Counted from the stretch's first letter, positions 24,433 through 33,987 are shown. The stretch is DNA of 64,000 nt from Scandinavium sp036495715 (GCA_036495715.1 DASXML010000010.1:21827-85826), one strand, 5' to 3'. Program-made: numbers and translations. The notes: a model not told the origin generated them from the letters alone.

Positions 24433-26430
24433 TTAGCGAACCAGATGTAAGAAGTGAAGATGTTTTTCGTACTGGTCGAGAATATCGTTAATCAGCTGTT
24501 CCTGATTCCAGCCCATCACGTCGTAATTCTGACCGCCTTCTTTCAGGTGGATTTCCGCGCGGTAATACTTGTGCTGTTCGGACGATTGCTCATCGCTATC
24601 CAGACCGCCCAGAGCGAACGCCGGAGAACTGTAACCGCGCAATCTGACTTCATAGATGAAGTTCAGCTCATCCCCTAAATTCACCTCAAAACGAAGGTGA
24701 TCTTCAGCTGAAATATCAATGTCGCTGTGGGTTCCTTGCTTGTTGAGCTCTTCCTGCACCAGCGTCATCGCTGGCTGAATCACCTCATCCATAAAACGTT
24801 TTACTAACGAACGTCTTGGCAGATGCGCGATGTTACGCAGTCTGCGCTGCCACGGAATGGGGTTACGCGCCGCCGTAGGTGCGATTGTGGCCATATTTTG
24901 GCTGTCGCGCTTGGTGATGTCGCGACGAAGCGCTTTAAACAAGCCGTATATCGACACCAGCAAAATCATCGAAAACGGTAGCGCACTGGCTATCGTCACG
25001 GTTTGCAGTGCGCTCAGGCCACCCACAATCAACAGCACCACGGCGACAATACCCATCAGTGCCGCCCAGAAAATACGCTGCCAGATTGGCGTATCGCTCG
25101 ACCCGCCAGAAGCCAGCGTATCCACCACCATGGCGCCTGAATCTGCGGACGTCACAAAGAAGACGATAACCATCGCCATGGCAATAAACGACAGTACGCT
25201 GGAGAACGGGAAATGCTCAAGGAAGTTAAACAGCGCCAGTGCGGTATCGGTTTGCACCGTCGTCGCGAGATCTTTTGCGCCTTTATTCATGATGAAATAA
25301 ATGGCGCTGTTACCGAAAACGGTCATCCATAACAGGGTGAAGCCCGCCGGAACAAACAGCACGCCGGTCACGAATTCGCGGATGGTTCTGCCGCGCGACA
25401 CGCGGGCGATAAACATACCAACAAAAGGAGACCACGAGAGCCACCAGCCCCAATAGAGCAGGGTCCAGCCGCCTAGCCAGTTGGTGGATTTCGGCTCATA
25501 GGCATAAAGATTGAAGGTTTTGCTGACCAGTTCTGACAGGTAACCGCCGGTGTTTTCCACAAAGGATTTCAGCAGCAGAACGGTCGGGCCGAGCAGCATC
25601 ACCAGCACCAGCAACAACAGGGCGAGGCTTAAGTTTATTTCAGAAAGAATGCGAATGCCTTTATCGAGCCCGGACACCACCGACAGGGTCGCCAGCGCGG
25701 TGATCACGACGATTAAAATCACCTGCACTGTTTCGTTAACCGGCACGCCGAACAAGTGGTGCAGCCCCGCGTTGACCTGTAAAACGCCATAGCCGAGCGA
25801 GGTCGCCACGCCGAAAACAGTGCCGATGACGGCAAAAATATCAACGGCGTGTCCGATCGGCCCGTAAATACGATCGCCGATAATCGGATACAGCGCTGAG
25901 CGCAGCGTCAGAGGAAGTCCGTGACGGTAGCTGAAGTAGGCCAGAATCAGCGCGACGATGGCATAAATCGCCCACGCGTGAAGACCCCAGTGGAAGAAGG
26001 TCAGGCGCATCGCCTGCTTCGCGGCTTCAATCGTTTCGGGCGTGCCGACGGGTGGATTAAGGTAGTGCATGACAGGTTCTGCCACGCCAAAGAACATCAG
26101 GCCGATGCCCATGCCGGCGGAAAACAGCATCGCAAACCAGGAGCGATAGCTGAAGTCAGGCTCTGCGTGATCCGGGCCAAGCTTAATATCACCGTAGCGG
26201 GAAAGACCCAGAAACGTCACGCTCATCAAAATGAGGGCAACGGCCAGAACATAGAACCAGCTGGCGTTGGTGAAAATTTGCTGCTGCAGCAGTTTAAAGT
26301 TTTTATCGGCAACGTCAGGAAACAGCGCTGCAAAGCCGACTAAAAGAAAAATCAAAATTGCCGAGGTAAAGAAAACCGGCTTATTAATCTTGCTGGAGGA
26401 TGGTTTAAGGGGGGTATCTTGTTCACTCAT
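24433..26430 (-). CDS. BCCT-family choline/betaine transporter (BetT-like)
   Basis: The protein of about 665 aa has twelve transmembrane segments and a soluble C-terminal domain of about 150 residues, as in BetT. Family marks: GMGIGLMFFGVAEPVMHY near residue 110, GYGVLQVNAGL, and the tryptophan-rich segment WGWWLSWSPFVGMFIARVSR. BCCT proteins import choline, glycine betaine or carnitine, often for osmoprotection. The substrate cannot be read from the sequence. The start is either ATG 26430 (MSEQDTPLKP) or ATG 26442, four codons earlier; neither has a strong ribosome site. It sits between modE and modF, which adjoin in E. coli, so it was gained here or lost there. No bet genes are nearby. Confidence 0.88.
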   Translation of the reverse strand: MSEQDTPLKPSSSKINKPVFFTSAILIFLLVGFAALFPDVADKNFKLLQQQIFTNASWFYVLAVALILMSVTFLGLSRYGDIKLGPDHAEPDFSYRSWFAMLFSAGMGIGLMFFGVAEPVMHYLNPPVGTPETIEAAKQAMRLTFFHWGLHAWAIYAIVALILAYFSYRHGLPLTLRSALYPIIGDRIYGPIGHAVDIFAVIGTVFGVATSLGYGVLQVNAGLHHLFGVPVNETVQVILIVVITALATLSVVSGLDKGIRILSEINLSLALLLLVLVMLLGPTVLLLKSFVENTGGYLSELVSKTFNLYAYEPKSTNWLGGWTLLYWGWWLSWSPFVGMFIARVSRGRTIREFVTGVLFVPAGFTLLWMTVFGNSAIYFIMNKGAKDLATTVQTDTALALFNFLEHFPFSSVLSFIAMAMVIVFFVTSADSGAMVVDTLASGGSSDTPIWQRIFWAALMGIVAVVLLIVGGLSALQTVTIASALPFSMILLVSIYGLFKALRRDITKRDSQNMATIAPTAARNPIPWQRRLRNIAHLPRRSLVKRFMDEVIQPAMTLVQEELNKQGTHSDIDISAEDHLRFEVNLGDELNFIYEVRLRGYSSPAFALGGLDSDEQSSEQHKYYRAEIHLKEGGQNYDVMGWNQEQLINDILDQYEKHLHFLHLVR

Positions 26431-26605
26431 AACTACGTTCATTCCATTTTTGTAAGATTATCGCCCTGAATAATTGAGACGTACTATGTGTTATAGGGTA
26501 GCAAAATATGCGGCCTGGTGCAGGCTAAGCGGCCCCGAATCATCCTTTTCATCAATATTATTGTGCAGAAAACGTCATGTTCGCGGTTTTTTAACGAGGA
26601 GTGTC

Positions 26606-26639
26606 TGAAAAAGACAACGCTGCCGCAGAATGCGACAGC
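26606..26639 (-). terminator. Terminator after modE
   Basis: On the minus strand the stem GCTGTCGCA/TGCGGCAGC (one G-U pair) has loop TTC and is followed by GTTGTCTTTTT, 16 bp past the modE stop. It uncouples modE from the downstream BCCT gene. Confidence 0.75.
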
Positions 26640-26654
26640 AGAAGGAAGGGCAAA

Positions 26655-27443
26655 TTAGCAAAGCGTCGCGAGGATAACCCGATCGGCATTAAACCAGGCG
26701 ATGGCCGGTTCGCCTTCCTGTAAATCGGCGGTGTCTTCTACCGGGATGGTGGCGCAGAGTACTTGTCCGTCAGGCAGATTCATCAACACTTCGCATTGCG
26801 CTTTGCCGCGCTCGATGTGGCTGATTACGCCCGAAAGCTGGTTGTCTGCGGCTGCGGCAATTTTTTCATCGCGCGTAATGCCGACCCAAGGCGCTTTCAG
26901 CAACACCAGCACTTCTTTGCCTTCTTCCAGCCCAAGGCGCTCGCCGCTTTGAGCGGTGATGGCCACTTTCAGACGCGTTTCGCCATCGGCCAGCAGCACG
27001 TCAACATGTTCCTGCACCTGCTGGTGGTCGCGGCGAGTGAGGGTGCCAAACCATTGGTTGCGGGCGCTGGTTTGCAGCGAGAAGCGAGATATGGCCGCCA
27101 GTAGACTGTTGAGCGGCAGGGCGTCGTCGTCGCTGAGCACGTCGAACGCTTTTTGCTGAATTTGCGCGAGCAGGTCATACAGCTGAATCAGGCGCTGTCC
27201 GTAGCGGGTGAGCACTGCGCCGCCGCCACCTTTGCCGCCGGTGGCTCGGTCAACCAACGGGTGTTCGCTGAGCTGATTCATCTCGTTAATAGCATCCCAG
27301 GCACTTTTGTAGCTGATCCCGGCATTCTTCGCTCCTTGGCTGATGGAGCCGGTGATGTCGATTTGCTTCAGCAGCGCAATGCGGCGCGGATCGGCAAAAA
27401 GACGCTGCTGGAGCTTGAGAGTAAGAAGAATTTCGGCCTGCAT
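26655..27443 (-). CDS. modE: Molybdate-responsive transcriptional regulator ModE
   Basis: The 262-aa protein has an N-terminal winged helix (GSISQGAKNAGISYKSAWDA, residues about 31-50, then GGKGGGGAVLTRYGQRLI) and two C-terminal Mop/TOBE molybdate-binding domains containing SARNQWFGTL. It represses modABC and activates moaA when molybdate is bound. The start is MQAEILLTLKLQQ at 27443. Its target boxes are visible at modA (27847) and moaA (54380). Confidence 0.97.
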   Translation of the reverse strand: MQAEILLTLKLQQRLFADPRRIALLKQIDITGSISQGAKNAGISYKSAWDAINEMNQLSEHPLVDRATGGKGGGGAVLTRYGQRLIQLYDLLAQIQQKAFDVLSDDDALPLNSLLAAISRFSLQTSARNQWFGTLTRRDHQQVQEHVDVLLADGETRLKVAITAQSGERLGLEEGKEVLVLLKAPWVGITRDEKIAAAADNQLSGVISHIERGKAQCEVLMNLPDGQVLCATIPVEDTADLQEGEPAIAWFNADRVILATLC

Positions 27444-27570
27444 ATCAGAGTCCTGCTCAGGAGATAGGGTTTCGTGCAGCGGTATTATTGCACAGGGCAC
27501 CGCACAAAAGGACAGTGAATTTCTGGATTATCAGGTTACAATAAGGGAATCACAATGTCTGGAGCTGACC

Positions 27571-27723
27571 ATGTTAGAGTTGTTGAAAAGTCTGGTATTT
27601 GCCTTAATCATGGTTCCCGTGGTGATGGCTATCATCCTGGGGCTGATTTACGGTCTGGGTGAAGTGTTTAACGTTCTGTCGAACGTCGGTCATAAAGATA
27701 ACGACCGCCCGCAACATCATTGA
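27571..27723 (+). CDS. acrZ: AcrAB-TolC small accessory protein AcrZ
   Basis: The 50-aa protein, divergent from modE, begins MLELLKSLVFALIMVPVVMA and has a single transmembrane helix with the bent Pro segment. In E. coli AcrZ (YbhT) binds AcrB and alters export of some drugs. The position between modE and modA is the same. Its own strong terminator follows. Confidence 0.95.
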   Translation: MLELLKSLVFALIMVPVVMAIILGLIYGLGEVFNVLSNVGHKDNDRPQHH

Positions 27724-27731
27724 TTTCGAGA

Positions 27732-27757
27732 CGCCCGGCACCGCCGGGCGTTTTTTT
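27732..27757 (+). terminator. Terminator after acrZ
   Basis: CGCCCGGC-ACC-GCCGGGCG is followed by seven T, 8 bp past the acrZ stop. Confidence 0.95.
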
Positions 27758-27846
27758 ATTCTCTCTTCGTATTTAAGTTCCTCTTCTTCCTGCCGATATT
27801 ACCTCTGCATTAACCCTATTTAGCACTGGGAAAAGCGGGGGCTTGC

Positions 27847-27870
27847 CGCTATATTGTTGCGTACATAACG
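27847..27870 (+). promoter_or_regulatory. ModE box of the modABC promoter
   Basis: A 24-bp element begins CGCTATATTG and ends TACATAACG, matching the ModE operator of E. coli modA almost base for base. It lies 20 bp before the modA ATG, so molybdate-bound ModE would block transcription. Confidence 0.9.
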
Positions 27871-27889
27871 ATATTCACTGGAGTCAAAG

Positions 27890-28669
27890 ATGAAACGTAC
27901 AGGGTTACGCCTTATTGCGAGCGCTACATTATCCCTTGCTGTTGTGGGTCACGCGGCCGCCGCAGATGCGGGCAAAATCACTGTTTTCGCGGCAGCCTCG
28001 CTGACCAACGCGATGCAGGACATTGCGAAAGAATATAAAAAAGAGAAGGGCGTCGATGTTGTCTCTTCTTTTGCCTCTTCTTCCACGCTGGCACGCCAGA
28101 TTGAAGCCGGCGCACCGGCTGACCTGTTCATCTCTGCGGACCAGAAATGGATGGATTACGCGGTAGAGAAAAAAGCGATGGACACGGCAACCCGTGAAAC
28201 GCTGCTCGGTAACAGCCTGGTGGTTGTCGCGCCAAAAGCGAGCGAACAGGGTGAAGTTGCCATTGATGCGAAAACCAACTGGACCAGCCTGCTGAAAGGC
28301 GGTCGTCTGGCGGTCGGCGATCCGGACCATGTTCCTGCGGGCATCTACGCGAAAGAAGCATTACAGAAACTGGGTGCATGGGATACGCTGTCACCGAAAC
28401 TGGCTCCGGCCGAAGACGTGCGCGGCGCGCTGGCGCTGGTGGAACGTAACGAAGCGCCGCTGGGTATCGTTTACGGTTCTGATGCCGTTGCCAGCAAAGG
28501 CGTGAAAGTGGTCGGAACCTTCCCGGAAGACTCGCACAAAAAAGTTGAATACCCGGTTGCCATTACCGACGGGCATAACAATGCCACGGTAAAAGCCTTT
28601 TACGATTACCTGAAAACCCCTCAGGCATCAGCCATCTTTAAACAGTACGGATTTACTACGCACGAATGA
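27890..28669 (+). CDS. modA: Molybdate ABC transporter substrate-binding protein
   Basis: The 259-aa periplasmic protein has a signal peptide ending near HAAAA and the oxyanion-binding motifs VFAAASLTNAM, FASSSTLARQI and GDPDHVPAGIYAKEAL. It captures molybdate and tungstate and delivers them to ModBC. Its end overlaps modB by 4 bp (ATGA). Confidence 0.97.
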   Translation: MKRTGLRLIASATLSLAVVGHAAAADAGKITVFAAASLTNAMQDIAKEYKKEKGVDVVSSFASSSTLARQIEAGAPADLFISADQKWMDYAVEKKAMDTATRETLLGNSLVVVAPKASEQGEVAIDAKTNWTSLLKGGRLAVGDPDHVPAGIYAKEALQKLGAWDTLSPKLAPAEDVRGALALVERNEAPLGIVYGSDAVASKGVKVVGTFPEDSHKKVEYPVAITDGHNNATVKAFYDYLKTPQASAIFKQYGFTTHE

Positions 28670-29355
28670 TATTGACCGATCCCGAATGGCAGGCGGTACT
28701 GCTGAGCCTGAAAGTTTCATCCCTGGCGGTGGTGTTCAGCTTGCCTTTTGGGATCTTCTTTGCCTGGCTGCTGGTGCGGCGTAATTTCCCGGGCAAAGCG
28801 CTACTCGACAGTCTTATTCATCTTCCTCTCGTGTTGCCTCCGGTGGTGGTCGGCTATTTATTGCTGATTGCCATGGGGCGACGCGGGTTTATCGGCGCCT
28901 GGCTGTATGACTGGTTTGGTCTGACGCTGGCCTTTAGCTGGCGCGGCGCGGTGCTGGCGGCGGCGGTGATGTCCTTCCCGTTAATGGTACGTGCTATTCG
29001 TCTGGCGCTGGAAGGCGTGGATATCAAGCTCGAACAGGCGGCCCGCACCCTCGGTGCCGGGCGCTGGCGGGTGTTTTTCACTATCACTATGCCGTTAATG
29101 CTGCCGGGAATTATCGTTGGCACCGTGCTGGCCTTTGCCCGTTCGCTTGGCGAATTCGGCGCGACCATCACCTTTGTGTCAAATATTCCAGGTGAAACGC
29201 GCACCATTCCCTCGGCGATGTATACGCTAATTCAGACGCCGGGTGGCGAAGGGGCGGCCGCACGGCTGTGCCTGATTTCCATCGTGCTGGCGCTGGTTTC
29301 CCTGTTGATATCGGAATGGCTGGCGCGACTCAGCCGTGAGCGGATAGGGAAATAA
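28666..29355 (+). CDS. modB: Molybdate ABC transporter permease
   Basis: The 229-aa inner-membrane protein has five or six helices and the EAA loop EQAARTLGAGRWRVFFTITM that docks on ModC. The LPPVVVGY and SLGEFGATITF segments are typical of molybdate and sulfate permeases. Overlaps modA by 4 bp and is 2 nt from modC. Confidence 0.97.
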   Translation: MILTDPEWQAVLLSLKVSSLAVVFSLPFGIFFAWLLVRRNFPGKALLDSLIHLPLVLPPVVVGYLLLIAMGRRGFIGAWLYDWFGLTLAFSWRGAVLAAAVMSFPLMVRAIRLALEGVDIKLEQAARTLGAGRWRVFFTITMPLMLPGIIVGTVLAFARSLGEFGATITFVSNIPGETRTIPSAMYTLIQTPGGEGAAARLCLISIVLALVSLLISEWLARLSRERIGK

Positions 29356-29357
29356 TT

Positions 29358-30416
29358 ATGCTGGAACTCAATTTCACGCAAACGCTCGGTAACCACACGC
29401 TGAGCATCAATGAAGCGCTTCCGGCGTCAGGGATCACGGCCGTGTTTGGCGTATCGGGAGCCGGGAAAACATCACTGATTAACGCGATTAGCGGGCTGAC
29501 CCAACCTCAGCAAGGGCGCATTGTCCTCAATGGGCGAGTGTTAAACGACGCGGAGCAAAAGATTTGCCTGTCGCCGGAAAAGCGCCACGTCGGTTATGTA
29601 TTCCAGGATGCGCGCCTGTTTCCGCATTACAAAGTGCGCGGCAATCTGCGCTACGGCATGGCGAAAAGCATGGCCGGGCAGTTCGACAAACTGGTGTCAT
29701 TGCTTGGCATTGAAGCGTTGCTGGACCGTCTGCCCGGAAGCCTTTCCGGCGGCGAAAAACAGCGTGTCGCCATTGGCCGCGCGCTGCTGACCGCGCCAGA
29801 GTTGCTGTTGCTCGACGAGCCACTGGCCTCGCTGGACATTCCACGTAAACGCGAACTGCTTCCATATCTGCAGCGTCTGGCGCGTGAAATCAACATCCCA
29901 ATGCTGTACGTCAGCCATTCGCTGGACGAAATTCTGCATCTGGCCGACAAAGTGCTTGTGCTGGAAGAAGGCAGTGTTAAAGCGTTTGGCAATCTGGAAG
30001 AGGTGTGGGGCAGCAGCGTGATGCACCCGTGGCTGCCGCAGGATCAGCAGAGCAGCATTCTGAAAGTGACGGTGCTGGAGCATCATCCGCATTATGCGAT
30101 GACCGCACTCGCGCTGGGCGATCAGCATATCTGGGTCAGTAAACTTGAACGTCCAGAACAATCATCCGTGCGCATCCGTATTCAGGCGTCCGATGTGTCA
30201 TTGGTGCTTCAGCCACCGGTTCAAACCAGCATTCGCAACGTGCTGCGCGCGAAAGTCGTGCAGTGTTACGACAACAATGGTCAGGTGGAAGTGCAACTGG
30301 AAGTGGGCGGGCGCACGCTGTGGGCGCGCATCAGTCCGTGGGCCCGCGATGACCTGGCGGTGAAGCCAGGTCAGTGGTTATACGCACAGATAAAAAGCGT
30401 ATCCATTACCGCCTGA
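29358..30416 (+). CDS. modC: Molybdate ABC transporter ATP-binding protein
   Basis: The 352-aa ATPase has Walker A GVSGAGKTS near residue 32, signature LSGGEKQRVAIGR, Walker B LLLLDEPLASLD, and a C-terminal Mop/TOBE domain (from about residue 290) that senses oxyanion. It powers ModB. It ends one base before convergent ybhA with no gap. Confidence 0.97.
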   Translation: MLELNFTQTLGNHTLSINEALPASGITAVFGVSGAGKTSLINAISGLTQPQQGRIVLNGRVLNDAEQKICLSPEKRHVGYVFQDARLFPHYKVRGNLRYGMAKSMAGQFDKLVSLLGIEALLDRLPGSLSGGEKQRVAIGRALLTAPELLLLDEPLASLDIPRKRELLPYLQRLAREINIPMLYVSHSLDEILHLADKVLVLEEGSVKAFGNLEEVWGSSVMHPWLPQDQQSSILKVTVLEHHPHYAMTALALGDQHIWVSKLERPEQSSVRIRIQASDVSLVLQPPVQTSIRNVLRAKVVQCYDNNGQVEVQLEVGGRTLWARISPWARDDLAVKPGQWLYAQIKSVSITA

Positions 30417-31235
30417 TCACAGCAGGCGAGTAGAGATAAAGTCGGCGATACTGCGGGTGGTGTTATCGCCGATCACCACGTTAGCGCGGGCTTTCACCGC
30501 GTCATCCGCGTTACCCATCGCCACACCCATTCCGGCGCTTTCCAGCATACTGATGTCATTGAAATTATCGCCAAACGCGACGACATCCTGCATCGACATC
30601 CCCTGAGATTCCACCCAGCGCTTGAGGCGATAGCCTTTGCTGTTGCCTTTGCGCGCAATATCCACCTGATCGTGCCACGACCATTCGCATTCCAGATCCA
30701 GCGTCTGCGCGGCGTGGTTGGCGAAAATATGCAGCTTTTCCGTGTCTTCGTCGGTCAGGGCGAATTTCCAGATTGCGTTCACTTCCTGCGCGGCCTGCGC
30801 CAGGGACTCGACATGCGTGAAGGAAGGGCGTTGCGCTTCGGGCAGCGACTGCGCCCAACTCAGTGTGCGTGTCACCGTGCCCAACAGATGCTCGTACATG
30901 ACGGTGTTGTCGACGTACATCAGACCGTGAATGTTGTTTGCGGCCAGCAGACTCACTAATGCCTGCGCTTTCTCTACCGGCATCGGATCGCTTTCCAGAA
31001 CCTTTTTCGCCTGAAAATCATACAAATAAGTGCCATTACAGCAAATTGCAGGTGTATCGATCGCCAGTGCCTGATAAAAAGGATGGATAGCAACGTGATG
31101 TCGACCGGTGACGATAAGGATCTGATAGCCCGCCTGTTTGGCTCGCGCCAGTGCGTCAAGGGATTCAGGGAGAATGGTTTTTGCTGGAGTGAGCAGAGTG
31201 CCGTCCAGATCAAGGGCTATCACGCGAGATGTCAT
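30417..31235 (-). CDS. ybhA: HAD-family sugar phosphatase YbhA
   Basis: The 272-aa Cof-type HAD phosphatase has motif I IALDLDGTLLT at the N-terminus, motif II VTGRH, the cap domain in the middle, and motif IV VAFGDNFNDISMLE. In E. coli YbhA (PLP phosphatase) removes phosphate from pyridoxal phosphate and sugar phosphates. The start is MTSRVIALDLDG at 31235; a 35-residue upstream extension lacks conservation. Convergent with modC, divergent from pgl. Confidence 0.94.
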   Translation of the reverse strand: MTSRVIALDLDGTLLTPAKTILPESLDALARAKQAGYQILIVTGRHHVAIHPFYQALAIDTPAICCNGTYLYDFQAKKVLESDPMPVEKAQALVSLLAANNIHGLMYVDNTVMYEHLLGTVTRTLSWAQSLPEAQRPSFTHVESLAQAAQEVNAIWKFALTDEDTEKLHIFANHAAQTLDLECEWSWHDQVDIARKGNSKGYRLKRWVESQGMSMQDVVAFGDNFNDISMLESAGMGVAMGNADDAVKARANVVIGDNTTRSIADFISTRLL

Positions 31236-31363
31236 GTTGCAGTCCAGGTTAATGTTGAAAAATGTGCAGTTCACGATGGTACACCGCAGCGCGCGCAGGG
31301 CAAATTTTTCAGCACTAACTATCCTGTAATTTGCTTCCACGTGCAGTAAGGAAAGGAGTTTTC

Positions 31364-32359
31364 ATGAAACAAACCGTATATACCGCGAGTCCGGAAAGTC
31401 AGCAGATCCACGTCTGGAGCCTGAAACAAGACGGCAAATTGACGTTGGTGCAGGTGGTGGATGTCCCAGGTCAGGTTCAGCCGATGGTCATCAGCCCGGA
31501 CAAGCGTTATCTGTACGTTGGCGTGCGCCCCGAATTCCGCGTGATGGCTTACCGTATTGCGCCGGACGATGGCGCACTGACCTTTGCCGGTGAATCTGCA
31601 TTACCGGGCAGCCCGACGCATATTTCAACCGATCATCAAGGCAAGTTCTTGTTCAGTGGCTCTTACAATCAGGCCTGCGTCAGCGTGACGCGTCTGGAAG
31701 ATGGCTTGCCAGTGGGTGTGGTTGATGTGGTTGAAGGCCTCGAAGGCTGTCACTCGGCGAACATCACGCCGGACAACCGTACGCTGTGGGTGCCTGCGCT
31801 GAAGCAAGACAGAATCTGCCTGTTTACCCTGAGCGACGACGGTAAACTGGTTGCGCAAACCCCAGCGGAAGTGACGACGGTGGAAGGCGCAGGCCCGCGC
31901 CACATCGTGTTCCATCCGAATCAGCAATACGCTTACTGCGTGAACGAACTGAACAGTTCAGTAGATGTCTGGGCATTGAAAGACCCGCACGGTGACATTG
32001 AGTGCGTACAGACCCTGGACATGATGCCGCCACATTTCGACGGCACCCGTTGGGCGGCAGATATTCACATCACCCCGGACGGTCGTCATTTGTACGCCTG
32101 TGACCGTACCTCCAGCACGCTGACGGTATTTACGGTGTCAGAAGACGGAAGCGTGCTTGAAATTCAGGGCTTCCAGCCGACAGAAACGCAGCCGCGTGGT
32201 TTCAATATCGATCACAGTGGAAAATTCGTGATTGCCGCCGGTCAGAAATCGCATCACATCGCGGTGTATGAGATTCAGGGCGAACAGGGGCTGCTGGAAG
32301 AGAAAGGGCGTTATGCCGTCGGCCAAGGCCCGATGTGGGTGGTGGTTAACGCGCACTAA
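31364..32359 (+). CDS. pgl: 6-phosphogluconolactonase
   Basis: The 331-aa seven-bladed propeller enzyme hydrolyses 6-phosphogluconolactone in the pentose phosphate pathway. Conserved segments: MKQTVYTASPESQQIHVWSL, VRPEFRVMAYRI, GCHSANITPDNRTLW, GAGPRHIVFHPN and GQGPMWVVVNAH. The start is ATG 31364 with AAGGAG upstream; an in-frame start at 31331 is less likely. Confidence 0.97.
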   Translation: MKQTVYTASPESQQIHVWSLKQDGKLTLVQVVDVPGQVQPMVISPDKRYLYVGVRPEFRVMAYRIAPDDGALTFAGESALPGSPTHISTDHQGKFLFSGSYNQACVSVTRLEDGLPVGVVDVVEGLEGCHSANITPDNRTLWVPALKQDRICLFTLSDDGKLVAQTPAEVTTVEGAGPRHIVFHPNQQYAYCVNELNSSVDVWALKDPHGDIECVQTLDMMPPHFDGTRWAADIHITPDGRHLYACDRTSSTLTVFTVSEDGSVLEIQGFQPTETQPRGFNIDHSGKFVIAAGQKSHHIAVYEIQGEQGLLEEKGRYAVGQGPMWVVVNAH

Positions 32360-32380
32360 ACCAACGTTCTGTAGATAAAG

Positions 32381-32407
32381 AAAAACCTCGCCGAAGCGAG
32401 GTTTTTT
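32381..32407 (+). terminator. Terminator after pgl
   Basis: ACCTCGC-CGAA-GCGAGGT is preceded by A and followed by T runs. Confidence 0.93.
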
Positions 32408-32438
32408 ATGTATTTGAGCGGACTGCCTGCTGTTGCCG

Positions 32439-32469
32439 TAGGCCCGCGCAAACGAAGTGCCGCCGGGCA
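32439..32469. repeat. REP-like palindrome between pgl and pemB
   Basis: TAGGCCCGCGC at one end and GCCGCCGGGCA at the other give the imperfect palindrome of an enterobacterial REP unit. Confidence 0.6.
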
Positions 32470-32486
32470 ATGTCACGGCGAACAGA

Positions 32487-33770
32487 CTATTTCTTCGGCT
32501 CAGCCACAACATAACTTCCCACGCCGCGGTTGTTGTATTCCCACATGCGGTTGAAGTTGGTGTCGTTCAGGTTACGTTCCACCTCACCTTTGTCATTCTC
32601 AGCGCCGGTATTGCCGCTGAAAGGACGTTTAGAGGCAGCGGCGTCCGCCCACGGCTTCGCATTGTTGAAGCCTTCGTTGATAGCGCTGTCACGAATAACA
32701 ACCTGACCGTTGGTGTTGCCGTCGACGTCCAGAGAACGACCGAGTTGCGCCACGCCGTCACCGGCTGCGTTAAAGCGGCTATTGGTGGCGAGGAAACCAT
32801 AGAACAGGTTGGACTGGGTTGCCGGAGCAAACACGTAACCTTCCTGCTGTGTGCGGGAGTTCACCACGTGGAAATCGGTGTTATCGAACACCACTGCGCC
32901 GCGGCCGGAGACGATATCGACATCGCCTTCAAGGTAGCTGTTGGTGACCAGCGTACGGGTGATGCGATCGTTTTGCAGTGTGTTCTGCACACCGCTGTTG
33001 GTGACGAAGAAGGTATTCTGACGACCCAGAATATTAACCTTGTTCAGCTGAACCTGGTCGCCATCGCTGCGCAGTGCGACAGCCTGATGGTTCCCTGCGT
33101 CAACGCTGTCGCCGAGGCTGTTAGCGATGGTCAGGTTCTGCAATTGCAGACCGTTGTTCTGTGACCAGAAGACGGCAGAACACATTACGCCCACGGTAGC
33201 GGCACGCTTGCTCTGACAGGTGTCGAACATATACCACGACGGTTTGCCTGGCATGTATTTGCCTGCCGGGTTAACCAGACGACGCCAGGTGTTGGTGTCG
33301 ATTTCAGAATCGATAGCCAGACCGATTTTCACGTCTTCCGCTTTGTCACCGAGTCCATAGACGGTCACGCTGCCCGGTGCGGCTGGCACATAGACGGTGC
33401 CCTGATAATCACCCGGCATCACGGCGATATAAGTGCGCGAGCTGCTGTGACGGGCAATGGCGGCATCAACGGCAGCCTGAATGGTGGTATGCGTTACGCC
33501 TTGAGTCCCCGCAGGGCCAACAACGAAGTCAGCTTTTGCCGGGGTTGCGATGGCAGAAGGCGACCACGGGGCCGCATTGGCGTCCATGGTGGTGAAATAA
33601 TGCGCCTGTACGAAGTTTTTCGCTTCGCCTGCAGTCAGAATTGGACGAGAAGACGTCCCCGGCGCGGCTTGGGTTGACGGCTGCTGATCGGGTGGCGTTG
33701 AGCTACAGGCGGTCAGCGTCACACCAAAAGCGAGCGCCAGCGCCAGACGGGAAACCGAGAATGTGTTCAT
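32487..33770 (-). CDS. ybhC: Pectinesterase-family outer-membrane lipoprotein YbhC (PemB)
   Basis: The 427-aa lipoprotein has the signal MNTFSVSRLALALAFGVTLT and lipobox LTAC (Cys about residue 22). A right-handed beta-helix pectinesterase fold shows TIQAAVDAAI, YIAVMPGDYQGTVYVP, GDVDIVSGRGAVVFDN and a C-terminal WEYNNRG. In E. coli YbhC is an acyl-CoA thioesterase-like protein of the outer membrane without clear pectin activity. Genes ybhC and ybhB adjoin in E. coli; here hut lies between them. Confidence 0.93.
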   Translation of the reverse strand: MNTFSVSRLALALAFGVTLTACSSTPPDQQPSTQAAPGTSSRPILTAGEAKNFVQAHYFTTMDANAAPWSPSAIATPAKADFVVGPAGTQGVTHTTIQAAVDAAIARHSSSRTYIAVMPGDYQGTVYVPAAPGSVTVYGLGDKAEDVKIGLAIDSEIDTNTWRRLVNPAGKYMPGKPSWYMFDTCQSKRAATVGVMCSAVFWSQNNGLQLQNLTIANSLGDSVDAGNHQAVALRSDGDQVQLNKVNILGRQNTFFVTNSGVQNTLQNDRITRTLVTNSYLEGDVDIVSGRGAVVFDNTDFHVVNSRTQQEGYVFAPATQSNLFYGFLATNSRFNAAGDGVAQLGRSLDVDGNTNGQVVIRDSAINEGFNNAKPWADAAASKRPFSGNTGAENDKGEVERNLNDTNFNRMWEYNNRGVGSYVVAEPKK

Positions 33771-33926
33771 GGTGCTCCAGGCTGATTTAAATGGAAAGAG
33801 TCCCTAAAACCTGACTTTTTATACTAAGTTGAGCGAAACGGAAAGCAATGCCGCAAAAAAGTTGCTCACGGGGGATAACGGTCTCGCGCGGAATATCACA
33901 AAAAAGCAACATATCCTGCCAGAAGG

Positions 33927-33965
33927 TTGACATCTCTCGCACGGCATTCAATAAATGTCTATACA
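33927..33965 (+). promoter_or_regulatory. hutI promoter with overlapping HutC operator
   Basis: The minus-35 TTGACA (33927-33932), a 17-bp spacer and an AATAAA-type minus-10 are immediately followed by TGTCTATACA (33956-33965), the exact reverse complement of the TGTATAGACA found in the hutU promoter. The shared 10-mer marks a HutC operator. Confidence 0.8.
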
Positions 33966-33987
33966 ACCCATGACAAGTGATCTGCTC

